From Haemonchus contortus (Eukaryota > Nematoda > Chromadorea > Rhabditida > Trichostrongylidae), in NCBI GenBank assembly GCA_000469685.2, contig LS997565.1, positions 45,909,810-45,973,809 of the forward strand: a stretch of DNA of 64,000 nucleotides. Direction: 5' to 3'. Position 1 is the first letter of the stretch. Every line of letters starts with the position of its first letter. This document shows, piece after piece, positions 38,601-52,730 of this stretch. Both the position numbers and the translations under genes were made by a program. The notes beneath the pieces were generated by a model that was given only the letters and a program-made list of their open reading frames with translations, was not told where the DNA came from and searched no databases.

Positions 38601-41408
38601 TCGAAGAAGGACGGCTAGGATGGGTTGATGGTTCGGAAACTCCGGGCCTTGCCGTTTTTGCATTTTATGCTGCCACCTCCACATTGGCTCCATATTGCAC
38701 CAGGGCCAAAGCAAGTGCCTGACTGGTCATGGTCGTGACCAGGACCAGCCAGGCACACCTCTACAAACCGTTAGAATTGTTGTATGGAGTGCTATCAGTG
38801 AAGGAGCTTACAGGCTTCACACTGCCAGGAGTATAAAGGTGCTTTTTAAATTCACACTAAATAAGTGTTGTAGTGGGGGGTCCGAACCTTATAATGTGAT
38901 TCCTATTTGATGGAAGCTGTCCTCAACCTCGTTCGTCAATGCAAAGACAACAGGATTCCCGATTCCGACCTTCCTCTAGGCGTCCACCGCGGACACCTGT
39001 AGGACAACGAATCAGACTCTCTTTCAACTCGTCTTCTTGCTGAAGCATCCATGAGCATTGGGCTTGATATAAAAAGCTGTCAGCCCTGAAGGAAATCATT
39101 CAAGCGCCGGATCACTGGATGATGACTAGATGAAGGGTTTCGGCGATACCCGTTCCCAACCTACAATCCCCTAACTTCGCGTCCGTATGAAGGGCTGGCA
39201 GGACACGAACAAGAAGGACATCGCTAAAGTCGAGGTCACTGCAGAAGATGAGTTACTGATCGTGAGGAGAGAAGGAAATGGAGATGACCAACCAGAACTG
39301 TGGACAAAAACCCTTCAACGGCGCGAGATCAACGGTAGGGTAGAAACGATCGAATTAGATGAGCCTTTCATCAGTTTTGAAGGAATTCGGTCGAAATAAA
39401 ACAACAATCAAACCATTACTGTACAAATCATCCACAGAATTGTATGGACTGTGCAATATCCATACAATGTCTGAAGACCAGATGATATGATATCGAGTTT
39501 TCCGACTACAAACTACGTGAGGAAGTGGGGGGGGGGGTAGGAAAGGAGGACTCGGAGGTAGGAACGGAGGACTGGGAGTGTTGAGCCTGAAGCTCCTTCA
39601 CTGATAGCACTCCATACAACAATTCTAACAGCTTGTAGAGGTTATGTGCCTGGCTGGTCCTGGTCACGACCATGACCAGTCAGGCACTTGCCTTGGCCCT
39701 GGTGCAATATGGAGCCAATCTGGAGGTGGCAGCATAAAATGCAAAAACGGCGAAGCCTAGAGTCCCCGAACCATTAACCCATCCTACTCGCTCTTCCTCG
39801 AGGTCCACATCGCTATCCACCACACCATCCGACGCTGCTGGCAACTTAACCGTGAAGAGGCTATATGAAACTTCCCCGCACTTTTTAACATGTGGCCCCC
39901 TTTGTTGGCTACCTTTCACGTTATTTTCGATGCGCAGTCAACTGGCGCCTTCTACTGTACGGACAGCCGACGCCATGAATGAAACAAACGACACTGTATG
40001 GGTTAAAACGGCGATTCCTGACAAAATCGTTTTCAGTCGTTTTTTTGGCATTCAGGAGGCCATTTAGCGGAAATGGACCATAGTTTTATACTCAGTGCTC
40101 ATGCCCCTATACCATGCAAAAAACCATTTTCAAAAAGCGTCCCACGCCCTGAAAGACCTTCCTTGTAAGGGCCGTGCCCACACCACTATCACGATGATTT
40201 TCATTTCTACAAGTACCTCGTTCTGATGAAACCTCAGACAGCTTTGAGCAATGCCTCAATGTAGAAAGCTATGAAATATAATAAGCAGCCCGATTTGGTG
40301 AACCTAAGAAAATATTCTGTTCAGAGTTGGAGATCCGTGCTTCGGTTGTGGCAGTAACATAACATGTTTCCTCGAGGAGGAGCATAAAAGGTGGTCATTT
40401 CTCATGTTTATACTACTTGATGAATGTAATAGTCTTTTTTTAGAGCTGCAGAATACGCATATGCCGACAAAAATGGGCTCACTGCTCCAAACATGACCTT
40501 GGAAGATATACATATATTTCCACAAAACTGGTAAGATAAAATACCTTCAAATCCACGGAAAATGCAAAAAAATTACTCGGAATCAGGCTTGCACGTATCA
40601 TATTTTCAAGAGTTATTGTGATTTAGGCGATGTGATATGCGTGAATACTATGATAGATATCAATTTATTCGATATTCAAGTGATCCTTCCAAGACGTTGT
40701 TAGAGGATCTGACACCGATGCTGAGATCTCAAAATGTGGGTTTACCTAGCGAGAACTATGCACGATAAATAAGGATAAAGGCTAATGGTATTGAACAATC
40801 CCGCTTTGGAATGCGCCCTTATTCTACATATAGAGTCGTAGTGACGGTTTAAATACTTACATGCTATACAACGACCAACCAATTTTCAATTCAGTTCTTT
40901 TTTTCCTTCCTAGCTGAGTCTGGTACCAACTAACTTACCCTGGAGAGATGGAAGACTTGGCTGGTCTGGGCGAGTGTGGATCCGGGGTTCTGGACCTCGG
41001 CTCGACACTCGCCCAACTCGGACCATGCGGGTGGGATAGTGTACCATTCGCAACTGCACCATCTCCACCCCGATTTTTCCATTGTCAAGTAGTACGAGCT
41101 ATTGACAGTTGCTAGACATCCCTTCAGAAGTTATGACTTTTTACTATTTCCTTCCTATGTCAATGAGGAGGTCATTCAGGTCTGCCTTCTATCAATTTTC
41201 TGTCTTGAAGGTGTCGGAATCATCGATCAACTACATTTCGGAATCGCTTCGTTCTGGACGCACTGCCCACAGTACTGTGAAGTCAGCAGCACGAGTGTTT
41301 TTCGAAGATCGAATCCGCACAAGTCCTTATCTTATGGAATTGATTGTTCGGCTATTTTATTACGATTACAAACTTCTTAACTATCCTCTGCCTGAGCTGG
41401 TTCGATAA
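35616..41408 (+). CDS. Sulfotransferase ST-B (type II membrane carbohydrate sulfotransferase), 11 exons
   Basis: A paralog of ST-A with the same predicted Golgi-lumen role. Exons: 35616-35620 (ATGAG), 35710-35793, 35853-36027, 36141-36260, 36818-36922, 37015-37157, 37771-37923, 40325-40390, 40444-40530, 40627-40735 and 41211-41408. All are in phase, giving 414 residues. The cytosolic tail starts MRYVSLSTSCDQVEQEHF and ends in a DDDPEKGIFD cluster. A membrane segment follows (IWLALLLFIVLITMILSI, about 37-54). The PAPS loop is NKSMST (K at about 177), and the 3'-phosphate motif is MVTREPVDRFLSGF. The Cys cluster is CFGCGSNITC. Intron 3 appears to use a GC donor (AAT|gcaagt at 36028). Intron 7 (37924-40324) is inflated by a foldback element and intron 10 holds a SINE. 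The C-terminus stops at LNYPLPELVR, 12-13 residues shorter than ST-A and ST-C. A Penelope-like element begins 130 bp beyond the stop in convergent orientation. Confidence 0.9.
38238..40170. mobile_element. Foldback element with about 580-bp inverted arms, in ST-B intron 7
   Basis: The left arm (about 38238-38820) and right arm (about 39592-40170) are inverted copies of each other with few differences. Examples are 'ggtataggggcatgagcact' near 38293 and its complement near 40115, and 'gtgcctgactggtcatggtc' at about 38717 and its complement near 39670. About 770 bp of unrelated sequence separates them. Each arm holds a matching open frame of about 79 codons (MKGSQ-RGPHV-KCGEVSY...) and an internal palindrome 'gcctgactggtcatggtcgt'. 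No transposase was recognised. It could be a foldback or Mutator-like non-autonomous transposon, or two oppositely inserted copies of one repeat. Confidence 0.75.
40905..41090 (-). repeat. tRNA-derived SINE fragment in ST-B intron 10 (SINE family 1)
   Basis: Minus-strand order is an A-box side ('ggggtggagatggtgcagttg', altered), the head region 'ggtacactatcccacccgca', then a rearranged B-box area. The body is 'agccaagtcttccatctctc', then 'gttggtaccagactcagc'. A local inverted duplication of 'gggcgagtgt' near 40970-41010 disrupts the B-box region. Confidence 0.5.
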
Positions 41409-41538
41409 AACATTTCCAAAGCCGCTTCGACCCAACAACAATCTTGTTTACTTTCATCTTAGTCGATGTACTGATCACTTTGATATTTCTATTTTTGAGT
41501 GAGAGAATTCTATGGGCTTTATAAAACTCTAAAATTTT

Positions 41539-42028
41539 CACGTACGGCTTTCTATGAACCTCGGCATAATTGTTCTGTTACTGAGTTGTTTTCTTTAACT
41601 CTTCACGAGGTTGGTATTCAAGCTTTATTAGGCTGACGTTTCGGCGGAGTCGCCTTCTTCAGAGCCTAGAAAGATCATAACAATTCGTGACTATCCGACC
41701 AAACGTCTCCACTGCCCACACTGAAGTTCGAGACCCCCAGGGCACGCAGGTGATTAAAGGAGAATCACTCACCGTAGCTTGGTGGATTCTTCGAAACCAA
41801 CCAGCAACCGATGATAATAATCGACCAGTCTCAGCTGGGGTAGGTCTTCATTCAGAGTCTCTATGGGAAGGCTAACTTTATATAAGGCCGCAGCTCCCGC
41901 GTGATTGCGAGGCATTCTTCCCTACGATTCATTTTTGGATCGGTGACTTGTATCCAAAATGCCTCGAGGGTTTTACGCGCGCATAATTGCGATTCCTGTG
42001 CCACGACCTCCACGGTAACTTCAAAAAC
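41539..42028 (-). repeat. Penelope pLTR-like direct repeat, 3' copy
   Basis: It runs from 'cacgtacggctttctatgaa' to 'ccacggtaacttcaaaaac', and contains the end of the GIY-YIG reading frame (stop at 41861, minus) and the 3' untranslated part. It is repeated without visible change 2992 bases downstream. Confidence 0.9.
41631..41666 (-). ncRNA. Hammerhead-ribozyme-like motif in Penelope 3' pLTR
   Basis: The minus strand reads GGCT-CTGAAGA-A-GGCG-ACTC-CGCC-GAAA-CGTC-AGCC. CTGANGA and GAAA are the conserved hammerhead core. GGCG/CGCC forms stem II and GGCT/AGCC forms stem I. CGTC supplies a GTC cleavage triplet with a minimal stem III. Such minimal type I hammerheads are known in Penelope-like elements. 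The extra A before stem II is the main departure from the textbook core. Activity is inference. Confidence 0.6.
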
Positions 42029-42919
42029 GCCTCCGTTGTGCTTTTGTATTCGATGACTCCCTAAGGCAGTGGACTCGTTCAATCGCTTCATACCATCTAT
42101 GTGCTCCTTAACCCTCACGTGGAGTGGTCTTGCCGTTTCTCCGATATACTCATCCCCACAATCACGGCAAGTAATTTTGTACACCACTCCAGACATGTTG
42201 CAATCACCTTCCCTTCCAGCTGTACAAACCACACAGTTTGAGGTTGTACATAGGCGATCGTATAGCCTGTTCCGAACCAGGCGCTTCTTTAGATTGAAGG
42301 GTGGTACGTTAACAATAGCAACCGCATTTTCCAAGCCCGATCTCTTTAGACACTTCCTGATAGTGGCACTGACCTCATCAGAGATGAATGGTAGTACAAA
42401 AGGAATCTTCCCATCGATCGAAGTACTACCATGTCTGAGGATCACGCCACCAGAAGGTGCCCTTCTTGTAGTTGGAAAATTGCGGTAGCCATTCATCTGA
42501 GCAATATCACATGCCATTTCAATCGACTTTTCTCGCTCATCCACCCTATTGCAAACCTTCTTAGCGGTGCGGAACATATTCCTAACAACCGCTCGCTTTA
42601 TGTAAAAAGGATGAGCTGAGTGATAATGGACAATGATATTTTTATTGCTGGGCTTTCTGTACCACTTCGTAATCATCGTATCGCCGTGTAACCTCACTTG
42701 AACATTTATGAATGGAAGCCAGTTTCCGGTCGGTTTTTCCCGAGTTAACTTAATGTGCTCCGATTGTGAGTTCAGCAGATCAAAACACACATCTATTTCT
42801 TTCTGTGTCGCACAAACTATGAAGCAGTCGTCTATGTACCTGCAGTAAAGTAATGGCAGGTATTCGTGTACAGGCGCTTCAATCTTGGCCATAAATGCTA
42901 TAGCCAAGACAGGTGCCAA
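41861..42919 (-). pseudogene. Penelope-like polyprotein, C-terminal part: RT palm/thumb and GIY-YIG endonuclease
   Basis: This 352-codon frame opens just after the frame break near 42920. It carries YCRYIDDCFIV (the catalytic Asp pair of reverse transcriptase), then TKWYRKPSNKN and HSAHPFYIKRAVVRNMFR, motifs typical of Penelope-like elements. Further along comes a Cys-containing GIY-YIG endonuclease: VYKITCRDCGDEYIGETARP followed by RVKEHIDG. It ends inside the 3' pLTR. The two frames together have the Penelope order (RT then GIY-YIG), but they are separated by a frame change, so the full protein is not encoded as one frame. Confidence 0.88.
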
Positions 42920-44559
42920 TCGTTGTCCCTAGCTAAGCCTCTAGTCTGAGCGGAATATCTCCCCGACCACTTGAAAATGTTGCAACTGAGGCACTCATTT
43001 ACAAGCGCCATCAGTTGGGATATAGAGAGCCCTCGCATATTTATATCGCTTTGGTGCTGACTAAGAAGCTCAACCACGGCTTCCATAGCAGACCCATTAC
43101 TGACATTTGTGTAAAACGCTTCTACATCGAAGGACTCCATGACGCACGAACCACTGAGGTGCAGTGCGCCAAGGCGATCCAGAAACATTTGGGTGTTTGT
43201 GAGGTGGGAGGGAATAAACTTGAGGAGCTGCACTAAAATGGTATTAAGAAACCATGCAATTCGGTCAGTAGGGCCGCCCACGCAGCTTATGATAGGACGG
43301 ACTTTCACGGATGTTGGGTTGATTGAAGCTAAGTCATCTGCATCCAAAAACTTGTGTGTCTTTATGAGCAGATACAGGACGGGACAACAAGGCGACTCAA
43401 GTTTGAGCCGAGTTATCAAGGTTGAATCCAATCCTGCTGACCGTGCTATTGAAACCCACATCCGATTCAGTCTTCGAAACTGCGTTTGGAATTCCTTCAC
43501 AGAAGCTGGGCGGTAGAGAGAAGTGTCTCCCAGATGGTGTTCTGTTATTTCACAATCAAGTTGTCTGGGAATCACTACAAACTCTCCTCCTTTGTCACTG
43601 ACCGATAACCTTATGGCTCGAGACTTTATTAGTTCTCGAAGTTCCTTAATACCACGTGCTTGCTCCCGTGAAATGTTAGATGGGGTGTTTTGTTTCTGGA
43701 ACCTACACAGCACCTTAAATGTTTCGTCGGCAAAAATCCGGAAGCTGGCGTCAGAATCAATGTGTGGTTCTTGCTGTTTGTAAAACGTGGCTGGAAAGGG
43801 AATGTTGAGCACATTTCTCTCTCGTTCTGCCACCAGGGAGCCATTATCACACCTAGCCTTATAACGGAGTCGGTCTTGAAGCTCGTGCAGACTGCACATT
43901 ACTTTTCGCATTACAGCTGTAGAAATGGACTGCGAAGTTGAAAAACTTGGGCCCATTTCTAAGATCGATCGAGCGCAGTCAGATAGAGGGAAGCCTCCCA
44001 ACACAGTGACTCGAGATTTCGATAGATTCCCCTGACTAGTCGTGTTGGCTTCGTGTTTTCTAGAGATCCAGTCAGCTTTAGTGCGCGATGACCCCCCTTT
44101 TAAATCACATGTTGAACTGCAGAGGTTATCGAACTTCTTTTGTAAAGCAGTTTTGACCCTAGATCGGATAGAATCACAAATTGAAACTGATTCACTCACT
44201 ATTCTCTTCCAAAGGTGCTCCTCCAAGTATTGGGCACAAAATTGTTCTTTCGAAACACATTTGTTTAACATAGCAAACATGTTATCACGCTTCGTCCGCA
44301 GTGCTATTCGAAGCAGTCTCATTTCGATGTCCAACACCTTGGAGTCACACCGTGGGCCGCTGAATAGATCGCCCAGCTTCTTCTTCGAGATAAACTTCGG
44401 AACCACGCGGTGATCCAAACAGCGGCGGAGAAAGTGAGTTCCTTGACGGGCCAAGACAATCTTTTGTCTCAGCGACAGGACTTCTTTTACTAGCCGTTGA
44501 TACTGAGTAGGTACGTTGCGTAATAACTTCCACGTACGGCTTTCTATGAACCTCGGCAT
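42898..44559 (-). pseudogene. Penelope-like polyprotein, N-terminal part: reverse transcriptase fingers/palm
   Basis: This 553-codon frame starts at an ATG inside the upstream pLTR (MPRFIESRTWKLLRN). It includes an ~300-residue N-terminal region, then ELIKSRAIRLSVSDKGGEFV, LLIKTHK, KVRPIISCVGGPTDRIAWFL and ESFDVEAFYTNV, which holds the first catalytic Asp of the RT. It runs to RGLA and then leaves frame near 42920. The next frame resumes with QRLAPVLAIAFM, so a small indel (loss of two bases fits) broke the gene just before the YIDD box. Everything else is open, suggesting a young copy. Confidence 0.88.
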
Positions 44560-45020
44560 AATTGTTCTGTTACTGAGTTGTTTTCTTTAACTCTTCACGA
44601 GGTTGGTATTCAAGCTTTATTAGGCTGACGTTTCGGCGGAGTCGCCTTCTTCAGAGCCTAGAAAGATCATAACAATTCGTGACTATCCGACCAAACGTCT
44701 CCACTGCCCACACTGAAGTTCGAGACCCCCAGGGCACGCAGGTGATTAAAGGAGAATCACTCACCGTAGCTTGGTGGATTCTTCGAAACCAACCAGCAAC
44801 CGATGATAATAATCGACCAGTCTCAGCTGGGGTAGGTCTTCATTCAGAGTCTCTATGGGAAGGCTAACTTTATATAAGGCCGCAGCTCCCGCGTGATTGC
44901 GAGGCATTCTTCCCTACGATTCATTTTTGGATCGGTGACTTGTATCCAAAATGCCTCGAGGGTTTTACGCGCGCATAATTGCGATTCCTGTGCCACGACC
45001 TCCACGGTAACTTCAAAAAC
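44531..45020 (-). repeat. Penelope pLTR-like direct repeat, 5' copy
   Basis: It looks identical to 41539-42028. In element orientation it is upstream of the reverse transcriptase frame and supplies that frame's first codons. It also includes the tail of a GIY-YIG frame left from a truncated upstream copy. Confidence 0.9.
44623..44658 (-). ncRNA. Hammerhead-ribozyme-like motif in Penelope 5' pLTR
   Basis: An exact second copy of the motif at 41631-41666, with the same CTGAAGA and GAAA core, stems GGCG/CGCC and GGCT/AGCC, and GTC cleavage triplet. Two copies in tandem orientation could, if active, cut out a unit-length element RNA. Confidence 0.6.
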
Positions 45021-45254
45021 ACACAATCACGGCAAGTAATTTTGTACAGCTGGAAGGGAAGGTGATTGCAACATGTCTGGAGTGGTGTACATAATTACTT
45101 GCCGTGATTGTGGGGATGAGTATATTGGAGAAACGGCAAGACCACTCCACGTGAGGGTTAAGGAGCACATAGATGGTATGAAGCGATTGAACGAGTCCAC
45201 TGCCTTAGGGAGTCATCGAATACAAAAGCACAACGGAGGCGTTTTTGAAAATCT

Positions 45255-46327
45255 ACTCGCCGGACGCGTCCGTTGGTGAATGGGGCCTATGCTACTGAGT
45301 GTATCGGATGAGTCGGGAAAAGTTCATCACATGGGTAGCCCTGAGTCAGGAAAAATGGATAAAAGGGGAGCAGTGTAAACGGCTGAATGGGTGCGAAGGT
45401 GCTTAATTGCGATCGAAAATCCCTCCAGGACCCGGTCAATGCAAAAATACCACATGGGTCACTTCGGACTAAGTCACTGTAGCGTTAGAACAGTCTACGA
45501 GCAATACTGACTGGGATAAAGGACATCTACCAACAGTCGCTACTGTAAATATGAAGTGCGTAGTGAAAGTTCTGAACGGACCTATTGTCGTAGTGACCAC
45601 GAGATCGTTTTCAATTCTATCAAAAAAAAACGAAAGAGAATTCAGTTATTTAAGCAATAAGGGATTTAGCTAAGCAATAGCTAAGCAATAATGGATATTC
45701 AAAGTGTAGGACGAGCCTTTATATCCGTTCTATCAAGTACGCTCCTCACGAATGTAGCCTCTACAGCGAGGTGGAGTGTCCTTCTCACAAAATTCGCTCA
45801 CCTTATTAACACTCAAGTTTTTCTTTAGGCCATTTTCCGATAGTAAGCCAGGTATAGAAGCTGTCTTCATGAAAATTTGATTGGGTACTGGGCGTTTAAC
45901 TTGTGAGGGCGATGCTCGAGTATTCACAGTGCAGGTCCTCGAGGACCTTTAGTGGATTCCTGTCCACTCAGTCACATTTCAATAATAGCCTCATTTCTGG
46001 TAGGATAGTGATCGAAGATGAAGTGCGCATTTGATTTAGTAGATTTCCAAAGTAATCTATAGTTTTGTCCTCAAAAATGGTGCTGGGTAAGAGTAATACT
46101 TGGGTCCCCGATTGAGAGCAGTCAGTTAGTCGGTCAGGTCACCGATTTGAAATCGGTAAAGCATCATGGGAACTCTAGGAGAAAAGGAAGAACAGCTGAC
46201 ATCTCCATACAGTTCCCGACTCTCGAACACCCGGATTCTCGTTATCTTCGAAGAATCTTAACCAGGCGATCGGGTACAAATCGATCTCTACGATAACCTA
46301 CCTAGTTTCAGCTCACCTTTCTCCACA
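45255..46327. other. Penelope / ST-C intergenic region
   Basis: No gene was seen. The last 70 bases before ST-C (about 46258-46327) resemble the ST-B leader ('aaatcgatctc', 'cgata-cctac', 'agtttc'). Confidence 0.4.
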
Positions 46328-51058
<4,731 letters not shown>

Positions 51059-52285
51059 CAACTTTAATTAACTTATCAGTCTTTCTTTTTATAGTTTGGC
51101 TATCATGGTGCCCTAGGCGATGATATTTTACGAGAGTTATAACTGTAAATCAAGAAAAAATTCTAAAAAATATTGGCATATAAACGATCGGGTAGTACAT
51201 GTTTTCAAAGCGATAAATGTTTTTAATGAAGCGCTAGTGGATCATGAACCGATCCAAAGTGTTCGATTCAGCTCAAGATCCGTCCAAGTCCCAAATTCTA
51301 GGAAAATTGAATTGGGTCAAATTATATAGTAGTTCGAGAAAGGGCCCAGGATCCTAAGCGAGTTTCTACTGCTATAAATCAAGTTGGTACCCAAAAACTA
51401 CCCATTCAGTCCTCAGTGTTTTTGAAAAATATCATCTATCAGCTCCAAAACAATTCTGATGTTATTTCACTAATTATTCGCAATGAAGGTTCAATTCCGA
51501 ACTATTTCTTTTAAAACATCAACAGTGCACGCATCCATATATGGTATACTCCGACCGGGCGGCGTTTATAGTCCGCGGCGAGACAACTGACCAACAATTA
51601 CCGAGCCAATCGGGACTCCAACCACACCTTCTCGGCTCATATTGTTGTGGAGACAAGATAGGACTTGTAAAGCAAAAAAAGTGATGTCAACAAAAACAAA
51701 AAAAAACAAAACAAAAACAAAAAAAAAACAAAAAATCACAAGTGAGATTTATGTAGACGTTATACACAATTGCCAGGTATGAATTTCGATAGTACAAATG
51801 GAAAAGCTGAAACTGTAAAATCTCCAAATCACTACTACTCTGGGCTTCTTTTCTTAATCCAAAAGATCGTTAATGAGGGCACATGTTCGCAGACCAATAA
51901 AACATTCAGTTCATGGTACATTTCTTTCTTTGGAGATGTCCTTTACATCAACATTCGCAATCTACATCGGTCTGCAAACTTCCTGTTTCAGTTTTCCCTT
52001 TCCTGTCCTTTCAATATGTTCCTTCCTTTCCAATGAAACTCCTAACCCTTCGATTAATTTTATAATAAAAATTTATTCGCTTTGGGAAATGCTGCTTTCC
52101 TCCATAGATCAGAATGAGAGTTCTACCAGAGGAAGGCCAAGTAAGGTATGGTTAGGTAATAAGGCAGAACGTTAGGCCCTTGCTCCGCTTTCCTCAAATT
52201 TTCTTTATTGAACTTCTATTGGTTTCCAGTGTTGAACGGGAACAATAACCTAAAGAACAATTTTGAGATTATATGATCCTTTTGT
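51059..52285. other. ST-C / ST-D intergenic region
   Basis: No gene was recognised. It includes an A-rich, A/C low-complexity stretch at about 51677-51740. A segment at about 51795-51900 reappears in diverged form at 52497-52580 ('agctgaaac-g-aaaatct', 'tactactctg-g-ttctttt', 'atcgttaat-ag-gcac'), so there is an old local duplication around the SINE. Confidence 0.45.
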
Positions 52286-52289
52286 GGCA

Positions 52290-52470
52290 AATGTGGTGCA
52301 GTGGCAAGTGGCGCACTGGAACACACTCATCCTTGATTGACACTAGTCCAAGCCACCCTAAAGTTCCAGCCCTCTGTGGTCGGTTAAACGGTACAAGATT
52401 TGTCAAAGAGGATAAACGGCTGACCCTACCTTTATTTATCGAGGGCTGGTCACCGAAGAGGGACTGTCCT
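52290..52470 (+). repeat. tRNA-derived SINE fragment (SINE family 1)
   Basis: It starts with an excellent A-box side 'gtggtgcagtggcaagtggc'. The B box region is deleted. It then continues with 'tccaagccacccta', 'ggtcggttaaacggtacaag' and 'atttgtcaaagaggataaa'. It is flanked by the two diverged copies of the local duplication described for 51059-52285. Confidence 0.6.
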
Positions 52471-52730
52471 GTACGGATCAGACAGTTCAAATAGAGTAGC
52501 TGAAACAGCAAAATCTCTAGATCTTTACTACTCTGTGTTTTTCTGATCCAAAACATCGTTAATAAGAGCACGTATTCAGAACGCCAAAGACTTTCCAATT
52601 CCTAATGGGCTTAAATTAGTTATTAAATTGTTTGATATTGGCCAAGTAAAGCAAAAGTGTGATTTTAAACTGGTTTGTATATGTCCTTTTCAGATTCAGG
52701 CCAAATTCAGGCCATTTTTAGTGTTTGAGA

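Larger units (their letters stand above)
41539..45254 (-). mobile_element. Penelope-like retroelement with identical terminal direct repeats
   Basis: It is coded on the minus strand, convergent with ST-B. Positions 41539-42028 and 44531-45020 are 490-bp direct repeats that look identical base for base. They behave like the pLTRs of Penelope-like elements, in which a partial copy is joined head-to-tail to a full copy. Between them lie reverse transcriptase and GIY-YIG coding sequence. The upstream (right) end is a patchwork: after 45020 comes a 28-base piece matching 42157-42184. About 200 bases follow that are an inverted copy of 42022-42222, a typical trace of retroelement 5' rearrangement. 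Each direct repeat holds a hammerhead-like motif. I could not define a target-site duplication. Confidence 0.9.

Noticed and set aside
38483..39919. Two similar 79-codon frames (MKGSQ...) as a duplicated host gene
   Set aside because: They are the mirrored halves of the foldback element and have no recognisable domain.
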